Assembly: GCA_946539855.1 (NCBI GenBank)
Contig: CAMNHV010000004.1
Coordinates: 33,921 to 97,920 of the forward strand
Reading direction: 5' to 3'
Length of the DNA stretch: 64,000 nt
Origin: CAG-791 sp002449595
Lineage (GTDB): Bacteria > Bacillota > Clostridia > Lachnospirales > Lachnospiraceae
The notes beneath the pieces were generated by a model. It saw only the letters and a list, made by a program, of their open reading frames with translations. It had not been told where the DNA came from and did no database searches. The position numbers and the translations under genes are program-made. Positions 44,823 through 52,847 of this stretch are shown here, one piece after another. The first letter of the stretch is position 1. Each line of letters begins with the position of its first letter.

Positions 44823-45113
44823 TTAAGCTTCGTCCTGTTTAACGCACAGATATCGAATGACATTGTCCATAATGCGCATACGTCCTTCGATGTCGGCGAT
44901 CGCAGTTCCTTCCGCCTCGAACCGGATGAAATAGTAGTACGCTTCGTCCATCTTCTGGATCTCATAAGCGAGCTTCTTCTTTCCCCAGTCATCAACATCG
45001 CCGACGACGCCGCCGAATCTGGTGATCAGATTCTTGCAGTTCTCGACGACCGCAGCTCTTGCTTCGTCATCGATCTGCGCATTCACAACAACGGCTAACT
45101 CGTACTTGTTCAT
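44823..45113 (-). CDS. rpsF: 30S ribosomal protein S6
   Basis: 96 residues beginning MNKYELAVVVNAQIDDEARA, with the DVDDWGKKKLAYEIQKMDEA YYY segment typical of S6. The ATG follows AGGAGG. First gene of rpsF-ssb-rpsR, with a promoter and a structured leader upstream where S6:S18 autoregulation acts in other bacteria. Confidence 0.98.
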   Translation of the reverse strand: MNKYELAVVVNAQIDDEARAAVVENCKNLITRFGGVVGDVDDWGKKKLAYEIQKMDEAYYYFIRFEAEGTAIADIEGRMRIMDNVIRYLCVKQDEA

Positions 45114-45139
45114 GCTTTTTTACCTCCTTCTGGTCTCTG

Positions 45140-45214
45140 GCCGCCGCTTCTTTACCGGCGGCAAGGAATTGTTCACGGACGCTGACGGCTTACGACAATT
45201 GCAGCCGGTCCGTG
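45140..45214 (-). promoter_or_regulatory. Structured leader of rpsF, candidate S6:S18 autoregulatory site
   Basis: In the mRNA, CACGGAC pairs with GTCCGTG (45208-45214 with 45174-45180) and continues as CGGCT/AGCCG with a 5-nt UCAGC bulge on the 3' strand next to GCCG. A second 7-bp GCCGCCG/CGGCGGC hairpin (45140-45162) precedes the ribosome binding site. S6:S18 is known to bind a bulged hairpin with a CCG in its own leader. The position fits, but the consensus match is uncertain. Confidence 0.4.
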
Positions 45215-45239
45215 TCGGGATAAATCTCCACGGAGTTCA

Positions 45240-45268
45240 ATTCTACTACAAACAAAAACGACATGCAA
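45240..45268 (-). promoter_or_regulatory. Promoter of rpsF-ssb-rpsR
   Basis: On the minus strand TTGCAT (45263-45268), a 17-bp spacer and TAGAAT (45240-45245), giving a leader of about 120 nt. Confidence 0.65.
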
Positions 45269-45340
45269 GGAATTTCGCACGCCGTTTTGCTTGTTTTTCC
45301 GGACTATTTTCAATCTTTGAGAAAAATTCTTCCGCGCCCC

Positions 45341-45931
45341 TCACGGCCTGATCTTTCTCGCAGGGTTTCCCGCCCAGGTCTCCCCCGCGGGAACGCTCTT
45401 CGTGACGACGCTCCCCGCGCCGATCACGGCCTTCTCGCCGATCGTGACACCCTTCAGGATCAGCGCATCTGCACCGATGAAGGCGCCGTTCTCGATCGTC
45501 ACCGGCGCGTGCGCGCCGCTGTTCGTGTAGTCAGACGTTCTCGCGGCAAAATCCGTCGGATGAAAATCGCTGTCCCAGATCCTCACGCCGCCGCCGATCA
45601 TGACGTCGTCGCCGATCGTGACATGGTCGTAACTGACGATGGTGCAGTTCGACATGCCGACGCGGTCGCCGATCCGGATCTGCCCTTCTCCCACAGTGCG
45701 AAGGAGAAGGCGGGTTCCGCTGCCGATCATGTTACGGGACTTGCCCGCATTCGCCTGAAATCCCTTTCCGATCCGGATTCCGCCCTTGCGGCTCCTGCGA
45801 ATCGTAGGGATGCCGCGAACGCCCTTCAGGCTGCCGTCACAGTGCACGCCATGCGCAGCAAAAAGAATCGGATTCAGGATCCTGTCCACCGCATTCCTTA
45901 TTATTTCAATGAGGTAAAGAATAGCACTCAA
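45341..45931 (-). CDS. Hexapeptide-repeat acyltransferase
   Basis: A 196-residue left-handed beta-helix protein with many [LIV]G-type hexapeptides (VTIGDDVMIGGGVRIWDSDF, APVTIENGAFIGADALILKG) and the C-terminal AGNPARKIRP typical of the maltose/galactoside/colanic-acid acetyltransferase group. The DSDFHPTD segment carries the usual catalytic-loop His. The acceptor is unknown, and a sugar or surface glycan is likely. The start is TTG at 45931 with a weak site; direct repeats GGAATTGAGT lie at the start region. It is 30 bp downstream of the sirtuin gene. Confidence 0.82.
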   Translation of the reverse strand: MSAILYLIEIIRNAVDRILNPILFAAHGVHCDGSLKGVRGIPTIRRSRKGGIRIGKGFQANAGKSRNMIGSGTRLLLRTVGEGQIRIGDRVGMSNCTIVSYDHVTIGDDVMIGGGVRIWDSDFHPTDFAARTSDYTNSGAHAPVTIENGAFIGADALILKGVTIGEKAVIGAGSVVTKSVPAGETWAGNPARKIRP

Positions 45932-45961
45932 TTCCGGGTACTCAATTCCTTTCCAAATATG

Positions 45962-46720
45962 TCAGCAAGCCCCCAGCACTTCTCCGATGCTTCCCGCGAT
46001 CACGAGGTCCGCGTACTGGTCCCGCGAAGTAGGACTCTTATTGATGAGGACGAGCTTGTTTCCGCGGTAGTAGTCGATGAGGCCGGCCGCGGGATAGACC
46101 ACGAGGCTCGTGCCGCCGATGATCAGCATGTCCGCGTTCCGGATGTAATCCACCGCGCGGTTTAGGACGTCCATATCGAGTCCTTCTTCGTAGAGGACGA
46201 CGTCCGGCTTCACGCGGCCGCCGCAGACGCTGCAGCGCGGGACCATCCGGCTGTTTTTGCCGACGCCCGTCTCTTCCTCGCCGTAGTGGAGCATGTAATC
46301 CGCGTCGTAGAAGCGGTGGCACTTCTCGCAGAAGTTGCGCCGCACGCTGCCGTGGAGTTCAAGCACTTCTTTGCTGCCGGCGTCCTGGTGCAGTCCGTCG
46401 ATGTTCTGCGTGATGACGGCCTTCAGCTTGCCCTGCGCCTCAAGCTCTGCGAGCTTTAAGTGCGCCTTGTTCGGCGCCGCCTTGACCGAGAGAAGCTTGT
46501 CCCGGTAGAACCGGAAGAACTCTTCCGGCATATTCACATAAAACGTGTGGCTCAGGATCGTCTCCGGCGGATAGTCGTACGTCTGGTTGTAGAGCCCGTC
46601 GACGCTCCGGAAATCCGGAATGCCGCTCTCGGTGGACACGCCAGCCCCGCCGAAAAACACGATGTTGTCGCTCCCCGCAATCATTTCCCTGAGCTTATCG
46701 ATCTTTTCCTGGTACTCCAT
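45962..46720 (-). CDS. cobB: NAD-dependent protein deacylase (sirtuin)
   Basis: Sir2 family, 252 residues. NAD site FFGGAGVSTESGIPDFRS, catalytic ITQNIDGLHQDAGSKEVLELHGS with the His, zinc ligands CEKCHRFYDADY and CSVCGGRVKPDVV, then IIGGTSLVVYPAAGL. It removes acyl groups from lysine in cytoplasmic proteins. The ATG follows GAGGAGG, and upstream is a 185-bp gap with hairpins. Confidence 0.95.
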   Translation of the reverse strand: MEYQEKIDKLREMIAGSDNIVFFGGAGVSTESGIPDFRSVDGLYNQTYDYPPETILSHTFYVNMPEEFFRFYRDKLLSVKAAPNKAHLKLAELEAQGKLKAVITQNIDGLHQDAGSKEVLELHGSVRRNFCEKCHRFYDADYMLHYGEEETGVGKNSRMVPRCSVCGGRVKPDVVLYEEGLDMDVLNRAVDYIRNADMLIIGGTSLVVYPAAGLIDYYRGNKLVLINKSPTSRDQYADLVIAGSIGEVLGAC

Positions 46721-46859
46721 GCCATCCTCCTCTCTTACATCCGGGTTCTGCCTTCTCCGGAATCAGCTGAGCAGGCAGAACTAACTAACGATCCGTTTCG
46801 AGCCGTACTGCCAAATTCGTGAACTCAACACGCATGGCTCATAATTCACAAACGTCAGC

Positions 46860-46883
46860 GGCGCGGCAGTCCCCTGCCGCGCC
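46860..46883 (-). terminator. Hairpin after iorB, probable terminator
   Basis: GGCGCGGCAG and CTGCCGCGCC form a 10-bp stem with a 4-nt loop, 22 bp past the iorB stop. The minus-strand tail lacks a clear T-run. The rest of the 185-bp gap holds a GTTCTGCC/GGCAGAAC inverted repeat (46750-46785 region) and no gene. Confidence 0.45.
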
Positions 46884-46905
46884 GACTGTCATTTCTTAAT
46901 TTCGC

Positions 46906-47508
46906 TCAGTCTTTTTTCTCGTAGCCGACGAGGAAGGCCTTCGTATTGATCTCGACCGTCTTCGGCGGGACCTTGGACTCGATGATCTTGAGCCACTGCT
47001 CCTTTGTGAAGTTCATGTGCTGCGCCGCCATGCCGAGCACGATGTTGTTGAAGACTCTGCTGTTGCCGAGCTTGATCGCTTCTTCCATCGCGTTGATCTT
47101 GTAGACGCGGTACTTTTTCTCCAGATCCTCAATGATGTGGTCCGGATAGGTCGCCGCGCCGGTCACGACCGTGATCGGGTCGATCCGCCAGTCGTTGACG
47201 ATCAGGACGCCGTCCTTCTTGAGGAAGTGTGCGTAGCGAAGCGCCTCGAGGCGCTCGAACGCGATCAGGACGTCCGCCTGTCCTTCTTCGACGATCGGCT
47301 CCGCGACCGACTTGCCGTAGCGGACGAACGTGACGACGCTGCCGCCGCGCTGTGCCATGCCGTGCACTTCCGAGATCTTGACTTCATATCCGTTCTCCTG
47401 CATGAGACCGCCGAGAATGCGGCTCGTGAGGAGCGTTCCCTGTCCGCCGACGCCGACGATCATGACGCTGCGGGTATCATTCTGTACTGCTGTACTCATT
47501 GCTATCAT
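46906..47508 (-). CDS. iorB: Indolepyruvate:ferredoxin oxidoreductase, beta subunit
   Basis: 200 residues of the POR gamma-like domain (VMIVGVGGQGTLLTSRILGG, VSEVHGMAQRGGSVVTFVRY-type segment). With IorA it oxidatively decarboxylates aryl 2-oxo acids from Trp, Phe and Tyr to aryl-acetyl-CoA and reduces ferredoxin. It follows iorA by 25 bp. Confidence 0.93.
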   Translation of the reverse strand: MIAMSTAVQNDTRSVMIVGVGGQGTLLTSRILGGLMQENGYEVKISEVHGMAQRGGSVVTFVRYGKSVAEPIVEEGQADVLIAFERLEALRYAHFLKKDGVLIVNDWRIDPITVVTGAATYPDHIIEDLEKKYRVYKINAMEEAIKLGNSRVFNNIVLGMAAQHMNFTKEQWLKIIESKVPPKTVEINTKAFLVGYEKKD

Positions 47509-47533
47509 CCTTTCGTACTGAACCGGCGGTTGA

Positions 47534-49291
47534 TTACTTCGCCTCGACTTTTTCGATCGCGCCGAAATGGCACTGGCTCATGCAGAGGCCGCAGCCGTTG
47601 CACATCGTCGCGTCGATCCGGATCGTTCCGTCTTCCTGCTTCGTGAGCGCCGGGCAGCCGGGCTTCAAGCAGGCGCCGCAGTGCTTGCACTTCTCAGGGA
47701 TCGCGACGCACTTGTAAGGGAACGTCTGTCCCTTGAGCAGCGCGCACGGATACTGGCAGATAATGACGCTGAGCTCGTCCTTCTTCGTCTCCTCGCGCAG
47801 GACCTTCTCGAGCGTGACGATGTCGAAGGAATTCACGGTCGTGACGTTGTCGATGCCCATGCCCTTGATCAGCTTCGTGAAGTTGACCGCAGGGACGACC
47901 TCGCCCATGAGCGTCTTGCCGGTACCCGCGTGGTCCTGGTGGCCGGTCATGCCGGTCGTGCGGTTGTCGAGGATCACGACGGTCCCGTGGGACTGGTTGT
48001 AGAACATGTTCAGCAGGGAGTTGATGCCGGTGTGCATGAACGTGGAATCACCGATCACGGCGACCCAGTTCTTGATGTAGTCGTGGCCCTTTGCCTTCTC
48101 CATGCCGTGCAGCGTCGAGATCGAGGAACCCATGCAGACGCAGGTGTCGATGACGGACAGCGGCGCGAGCGAGCCGAGCGTGTAGCAGCCGATGTCGCCG
48201 GCGGCGTGCAGGCCGAGCTTGTTCATGACGGAGTAGACCGCGCGGTGCGGGCAGCCGGGGCAGAGGATTGGAGGACGCGCCGGGATCCCGGTCGCGGGCT
48301 CTGTCTCGATCGTCTGGCCGAGCACCTTCGTGCGGAGCATATTTGCGCTGTATTCGCCCTGGATCGTGAACAGATCCTTGCCGATGCACTCGATGCCGAG
48401 CGCGCGGACCTGCTCCTCGATGACCGGCTCCAGCTCCTCAAAGATGTAGAGCGTGTCCACCTTGGCGGCGAACTCCTGGATCAGCTTCTTCGGCAGCGGA
48501 TTGACGAGTCCGAGCTTGAGCACGGACGCGGTCGGGAAGACTTCCTTCACATACTGGTAAGGGATGCCGTCCGTGATGAAGCCGACGCGCTTGCCGTCGA
48601 TCGTCAGGTTGCCCATCTCGACTTTGTTGATGGCCGCGGTGTTCGCCCACGCGCCCATCTCCTTCATCCGCTTCTCGACGACGAGGTGCCTGCTGATCGC
48701 GTTGGCGGGCATCATGACGTTCTTGCGGATGTCGCGGACGTAAGGCTTGTCCTCCGGAACGATGCGGTCTTCCAGCTCGACCATGCACTGGGAGTGCGCG
48801 ATCCTCGTCGTCGTTCTGACGACGATCGGGGTGTCGAACTTCTCGGACAGGTCGAAGGCGAGCTTCATGAAGTCCTTCGCCTCCTGGGAATCCGAAGGCT
48901 CCAGAACTGGGATCATCGCAGCGCGGCAGACCATTCTCGTGTCCTGCTCGTTCTGCGAGCTGTACAGTCCGGGGTCGTCGGCGACGATCATGACCATGCC
49001 GCCGTTCACGCCGATATAAGAAAAGCTGTATGCCGGGTCCGCGGCTACGTTAAAGCCGACGTGCTTCATCGCCGCCATCGAGCGGACGCCCGCGAACGAA
49101 GCGCCGATCGCGACTTCGGTCGCGACTTTCTCGTTCGGTGACCACTCACAGTAAATGTCGGGAAGCAGTGCCAGCTCTTCCGAAACTTCCGTGCTCGGTG
49201 TGCCGGGATACGCCGCGGACACCTTCACGCCCGCTTCCCACGCGCCGCGCGCGAGGGCCGCATTCCCGAGCATCATTTTCTTCTCGCCCAT
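47534..49291 (-). CDS. iorA: Indolepyruvate:ferredoxin oxidoreductase, alpha subunit
   Basis: 585 residues. The pyrimidine-binding N-domain contains ALARGAWEAGVKVSAAYPGT, the TPP domain has GDSTFMHTGINSLLNMFYNQ, and the C-terminus carries two [4Fe-4S] motifs (CKHCGACLKPGCP and CNGCGLCMSQCHFGAI). The start chosen is ATG 49291 after AGAGGAAA; the open frame runs 20 codons further into the upstream hairpin. Works with IorB. The nearby aminotransferase IlvE and PaaK fit amino acid fermentation. Confidence 0.95.
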   Translation of the reverse strand: MGEKKMMLGNAALARGAWEAGVKVSAAYPGTPSTEVSEELALLPDIYCEWSPNEKVATEVAIGASFAGVRSMAAMKHVGFNVAADPAYSFSYIGVNGGMVMIVADDPGLYSSQNEQDTRMVCRAAMIPVLEPSDSQEAKDFMKLAFDLSEKFDTPIVVRTTTRIAHSQCMVELEDRIVPEDKPYVRDIRKNVMMPANAISRHLVVEKRMKEMGAWANTAAINKVEMGNLTIDGKRVGFITDGIPYQYVKEVFPTASVLKLGLVNPLPKKLIQEFAAKVDTLYIFEELEPVIEEQVRALGIECIGKDLFTIQGEYSANMLRTKVLGQTIETEPATGIPARPPILCPGCPHRAVYSVMNKLGLHAAGDIGCYTLGSLAPLSVIDTCVCMGSSISTLHGMEKAKGHDYIKNWVAVIGDSTFMHTGINSLLNMFYNQSHGTVVILDNRTTGMTGHQDHAGTGKTLMGEVVPAVNFTKLIKGMGIDNVTTVNSFDIVTLEKVLREETKKDELSVIICQYPCALLKGQTFPYKCVAIPEKCKHCGACLKPGCPALTKQEDGTIRIDATMCNGCGLCMSQCHFGAIEKVEAK

Positions 49292-49316
49292 GTATTTCCT
49301 CTCTTTCCGTTTGTAC

Positions 49317-49361
49317 GAACTGCCGGAAGAGGGACGTACTTCGTCTCGCATCCGGCAGTTC
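49317..49361 (-). terminator. Hairpin between ilvE and iorA (terminator or attenuator)
   Basis: GAACTGCCGGA and TCCGGCAGTTC form an 11-bp stem around a 23-nt loop, 26 bp before the iorA start. No T-run follows on the minus strand, and there is little room for a separate iorA promoter, so partial read-through from ilvE is likely. Confidence 0.4.
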
Positions 49362-49414
49362 CTTACGATCGATGATTAAGGTGCAGCCGCGCCCTTACGG
49401 CCGCTCCGCCTTCC

Positions 49415-50446
49415 TTATTCGATGACTTTGATCCAGCCTTCCGGCGCCTCGATGCGGCCGTACTGGATGCCGGTCAGCGTGTCGTAGAGTTCCTGCATGA
49501 CAGGGCCCATGCTGTCCATGCCGCTCGGAAGAACAATCTCCTTGCCGTGATCGTTGATCGCGCCGATCGGGGAGATGACGGCCGCGGTGCCGCAAAGGCC
49601 GCACTCCTTGAAGTTCTCGTTCTCGACTTCTTCGAGATAAACTTCTCTCTCGACCACGTTCATGTGCAGATAGTGCTCTGCGACGTAGACGAGGGAACGT
49701 CTCGTGATCGAAGGCAGGATGCTGTCCGACTTGCAGACGACGAGGTTGTCGTCCCTGTCGACAAAGATGATGTTCGCGCCGCCGGTCTCCTCGATCTTCG
49801 TTCTTGTCGCGGGATCCAGGTAGATGTTCTCGGCGAAGCCTTCGTTGTGCGCCGTCACGATGGCGTGCAGGCTCATCGCGTAGTTCAGGCCGGCCTTGAT
49901 GTTGCCGGTCCCGCGCGGGGCCGCGCGGTCAAAATCGCTGATCTTCACACGGATCGGCTTCGCGCCGCCCTTGAAGTAAGGGCCGACGGGCGTCGTGAAG
50001 ATGCGGAACTGATAGTTCTCCGCGGGCTTCACGCCGATGACCGGGCTGATGCCGAAGGTGTAGGGACGGATATATAAAGAAGCGCCTGTGCCGTAGGGTG
50101 GGACCCACGCCGCGTTGCCGCGGACGGTCTCGACGACTGCGTCAACAAAGCGGTCCTCAGGGAAGACAGGGATCTCCAGACGTCTCGCGGAGTCCGCCAT
50201 TCTCGATGCGTTCAGGTCGGGGCGGAAGCAGACGATGTGGCCATCCTGTGTCGTGTACGCCTTGAGGCCTTCGAATACGGACTGGGAATACTGAAGAACA
50301 CCAGCGTCCTCGCTCATGACGATCATGTCGTCGTCGATCAGGCCGCCCTCATCCCACGCTCCGTGGGCATAGTTGCTGACATAGCGCTTGTCGGTCTTCA
50401 TGTAGCCAAATCCAAGATTGCTCCAGTCAAGATTCTTTTTCTCCAT
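49415..50446 (-). CDS. ilvE: Branched-chain amino acid aminotransferase
   Basis: PLP fold-type IV enzyme, 343 codons including stop. It has LDWSNLGFGYMKTDKRYVSN at the N-terminus, the Lys in GTGNIKAGLNYAMSLHA (Schiff-base region), and ETGGANIIFVDRDDNLV with ECGLCGTAAVISPIGAI downstream. It transaminates Leu, Ile and Val with 2-oxoglutarate. The start is ATG 50446 after GAGGAGG. Its promoter is just upstream. It lies before iorA in the same direction. Confidence 0.95.
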   Translation of the reverse strand: MEKKNLDWSNLGFGYMKTDKRYVSNYAHGAWDEGGLIDDDMIVMSEDAGVLQYSQSVFEGLKAYTTQDGHIVCFRPDLNASRMADSARRLEIPVFPEDRFVDAVVETVRGNAAWVPPYGTGASLYIRPYTFGISPVIGVKPAENYQFRIFTTPVGPYFKGGAKPIRVKISDFDRAAPRGTGNIKAGLNYAMSLHAIVTAHNEGFAENIYLDPATRTKIEETGGANIIFVDRDDNLVVCKSDSILPSITRRSLVYVAEHYLHMNVVEREVYLEEVENENFKECGLCGTAAVISPIGAINDHGKEIVLPSGMDSMGPVMQELYDTLTGIQYGRIEAPEGWIKVIE

Positions 50447-50482
50447 ATTCAACCTCCTCGCCAATAAGGAATCTTTCCGTCC

Positions 50483-50511
50483 ATTATAATTCTTTGTTTC
50501 TCATTTTTCCA
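50483..50511 (-). promoter_or_regulatory. Promoter of ilvE
   Basis: On the minus strand TGGAAA (50506-50511), a 17-bp spacer and a perfect TATAAT (50483-50488), giving a leader of about 30 nt. Confidence 0.65.
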
Positions 50512-50545
50512 CGGAAAATTGCTGTGTTTCCGCGATTTTGAGCCA

Positions 50546-51565
50546 TTACTGGAGCCCGGACCCCTTCAGCGCCCTGTGGAACTGCCGCACCTTCTTCGGC
50601 GCGACGGTCAGGATCTGCAGATAGATCCTCTCCTTCTGGGAGAGCAGCGGATTCTCGCGCACTTCCTTCTTGTGGGCGCGCAGGTAGGACATCACGTTCT
50701 GGAAGAAAGCGTTATCCTTCGTCATCTCGTCTGTCGGCACATGCAGCAGGTAGAGGAGCCGCTCCGCCAGCGAAAAGCGTTTTGCCGCCACTCCAAGCTG
50801 CGGAAACTTCGACACGACTTCGCGCTCCACGTAGTCCGCGTGGGCGATGATGTCGCAGTACGCCTTCGAGAAGCTGTCGGCGTTCGCGCGCCGCGTCGCA
50901 CTCCCGCGCCTATGGACGACGCGATAGCCCGTCGCCGGCAGGATCAGGACGCCGGCGATCCCGCCGCTCAGCATCTTCATGTGCAGGAGGAAATCCTCGC
51001 CGAGCGCGCCCTCTGGAAACGGCGTCTCGAGCAGTGCCTGTCTGGGCGTGAGTTTCGTGCAGTAAGAAGAGTCGCCGGTCCAGAGGAGCAGGTCCTTCAG
51101 GAAGTCCTCGCTCTTCACAAAAGCGGCTTCTGTCCGCGGGGGAAGCACGCCCGGAAGGCGATTGCCCTCCTCGTCGAGCTCCTCTCTCCCGATCTGGACG
51201 AGGAAGCTCTTCCCCTCCGCCTCTGCGGGCGGCGCGAGGACCGCGTTCATCATATTCTCATACATATCCGGCAGGATCAGGTCGTCGGAGTCCACGAAGC
51301 CGATGTACTCTCCCCGCGCGTTCTCCACGCCGAGGTTTCTCGCGGACGCCGCGCCGCCGTTCTCCTTGTGGAGGACCCGGATCCTTGCGTCCTTCTTCGC
51401 GATCTTCTTGCACAGCGCGAGCGAATCATCCTTCGACCCGTCGTCGACGAGAAGGATCTCCAGCGGGGAATACGTCTGGGCGCGGATCGAGGACACGGTC
51501 TTCTCCAGGAAATTCTCCGCGTTGTAGACCGGCACGATGACGGTGACTAGTGGTGACTTACTCAT
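50546..51565 (-). CDS. Family 2 glycosyltransferase
   Basis: 339 residues with a GT-A domain: VTVIVPVYNAENFLEKTVSS, the nucleotide-binding LLVDDGSKDDS, NGGAASARNLGVENARGEYI and the metal-binding GFVDSDD. It adds a sugar to a lipid-linked repeat unit on the cytoplasmic face; the sugar is unknown. Last gene of the exopolysaccharide operon, before ilvE, 76 bp after the preceding gene. Confidence 0.9.
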   Translation of the reverse strand: MSKSPLVTVIVPVYNAENFLEKTVSSIRAQTYSPLEILLVDDGSKDDSLALCKKIAKKDARIRVLHKENGGAASARNLGVENARGEYIGFVDSDDLILPDMYENMMNAVLAPPAEAEGKSFLVQIGREELDEEGNRLPGVLPPRTEAAFVKSEDFLKDLLLWTGDSSYCTKLTPRQALLETPFPEGALGEDFLLHMKMLSGGIAGVLILPATGYRVVHRRGSATRRANADSFSKAYCDIIAHADYVEREVVSKFPQLGVAAKRFSLAERLLYLLHVPTDEMTKDNAFFQNVMSYLRAHKKEVRENPLLSQKERIYLQILTVAPKKVRQFHRALKGSGLQ

Positions 51566-51641
51566 TTGACCTCTCCTTGCTTGCTGATTCCTGTTGATTC
51601 CGGATCACCGGCCGGGCATGATCCCGCCTGTCCGATGTACG

Positions 51642-52847
51642 TCAGCCTCGTGGCTCATAAAACGGCTTGATGACCTCGGCGCGGCTCATCGGCCCCTCTT
51701 CCGGCAGCCGGAACGCATCCGTTTCCTCAATGACACTCCTGCTGCCCGTTCCCTCTGCGATACTCCTGCAGAATGCGGCGAGCCGCGCGGCCGCCGTGTC
51801 CGCGTTCCAGAGATCTGCGATCGTGTGGTACGCCGCTTTTCCCATGCTCTTTATATTCTCTCTGCCGCCGCTGGCCAGTGCGAGCGCGCGCCGCAGAAAA
51901 TCTTCTTCATCCTCGCCGCGGAAGATCACGCCGTTCGAACCATTGCGGATCAGGTACGGGGCCGCGCCCGCCTGCGCGCCAGCGACGACGGCGCAGCCGC
52001 TGTTCATCGCCTCGCTCACGACGGCGCCCCACCCTTCCAGGTAGTTGCTGGTGAAGAGGAAGATATCCGCGCGCTCCATATACCCGCGGACATCGTCCGG
52101 CGAAAGAAAGCCGCGGAAAGTCACGAGGCTTTCAAGATGCTTTTCCCTGACGGAGGTCCGCAGCGTCTCATCCAGCTCGCCCCCGCCGACCATGTCGAGA
52201 TGGAACGGGACGCCGGATGCCTTCAGCCGCTCCGCGAGATCGACGGCGAATTCCGGGTGCTTGAGCGGCATGAACCGTCCCGCCCACAGGATCCGCAGTT
52301 CTTCGCCATCCACGCTCCCGAGCGCGGCGAGCTCCTCCTCCGTGTATCTCCGCAGCGGCGGGAAATAGCCCCACCGGAACATCTTGTCCGGGTACGCGCC
52401 GATCAGCGAGAAGTCCGACGCGACGTAGGCGCCGCAGCACAGAAGATAGCAGGGCGCCTTCCGGTAGCGGATGTGGTCCTGATATTTCCTTATAAGCCCT
52501 CTCGGGGAAAAACGTTTCCACTGCCCCTCGCGGTAGATCCTCTCGCAGACGCGGATGACGGGACGCCCCGCCTTCAGCCGCTGCTCCACGATGTCCGCCG
52601 GGCCTTCCCCGCCGGTGAGGAGGACATCGGCCTCCGCCATCTCCCTTTTCGCGCGCGCCTCGTCCTCGTACGCGACGATCACGTAAGGGAGCGACGCCGG
52701 ATCGAGCCCCCAGCCGAGGCGGATCCGCTCCTCTTCCATCGGCTCCGTCTGCACGAACAGGAAAGAGACGCCCTCCTGCCGGCACATCGCCTCGCAGAAG
52801 GGGATCTGGTGGTGGTTGATGTAGTTGGAAACAAACACGATCTTCAT
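51642..52847 (-). CDS. Family 4 glycosyltransferase
   Basis: 401 residues of the GT-B fold. The N-domain begins MKIVFVSNYINHHQIPFCEA. The C-domain has ILWAGRFMPLKHPEFAVDLA and the GT4 donor-site region FTSNYLEGWGAVVSEAMNSG with its E-x7-E pattern. Translation is coupled to the upstream GT4 gene by an ATGA overlap. Specificity unknown. Confidence 0.9.
   Translation of the reverse strand: MKIVFVSNYINHHQIPFCEAMCRQEGVSFLFVQTEPMEEERIRLGWGLDPASLPYVIVAYEDEARAKREMAEADVLLTGGEGPADIVEQRLKAGRPVIRVCERIYREGQWKRFSPRGLIRKYQDHIRYRKAPCYLLCCGAYVASDFSLIGAYPDKMFRWGYFPPLRRYTEEELAALGSVDGEELRILWAGRFMPLKHPEFAVDLAERLKASGVPFHLDMVGGGELDETLRTSVREKHLESLVTFRGFLSPDDVRGYMERADIFLFTSNYLEGWGAVVSEAMNSGCAVVAGAQAGAAPYLIRNGSNGVIFRGEDEEDFLRRALALASGGRENIKSMGKAAYHTIADLWNADTAAARLAAFCRSIAEGTGSRSVIEETDAFRLPEEGPMSRAEVIKPFYEPRG

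Noticed and set aside
45934..45958. Direct repeat GGAATTGAGT near the acyltransferase start as a regulatory site
   Set aside because: Two 10-mers 16 bp apart, one overlapping the start codon; the first in-frame copy meets a stop, and nothing else supports a binding site.
8563..46842. Shared CGCATGGCTCAT at 8563-8574 and 46831-46842 as a repeat family
   Set aside because: Only 12 bases match and the surrounding sequence does not align. It is too weak to call a repeat without more copies.
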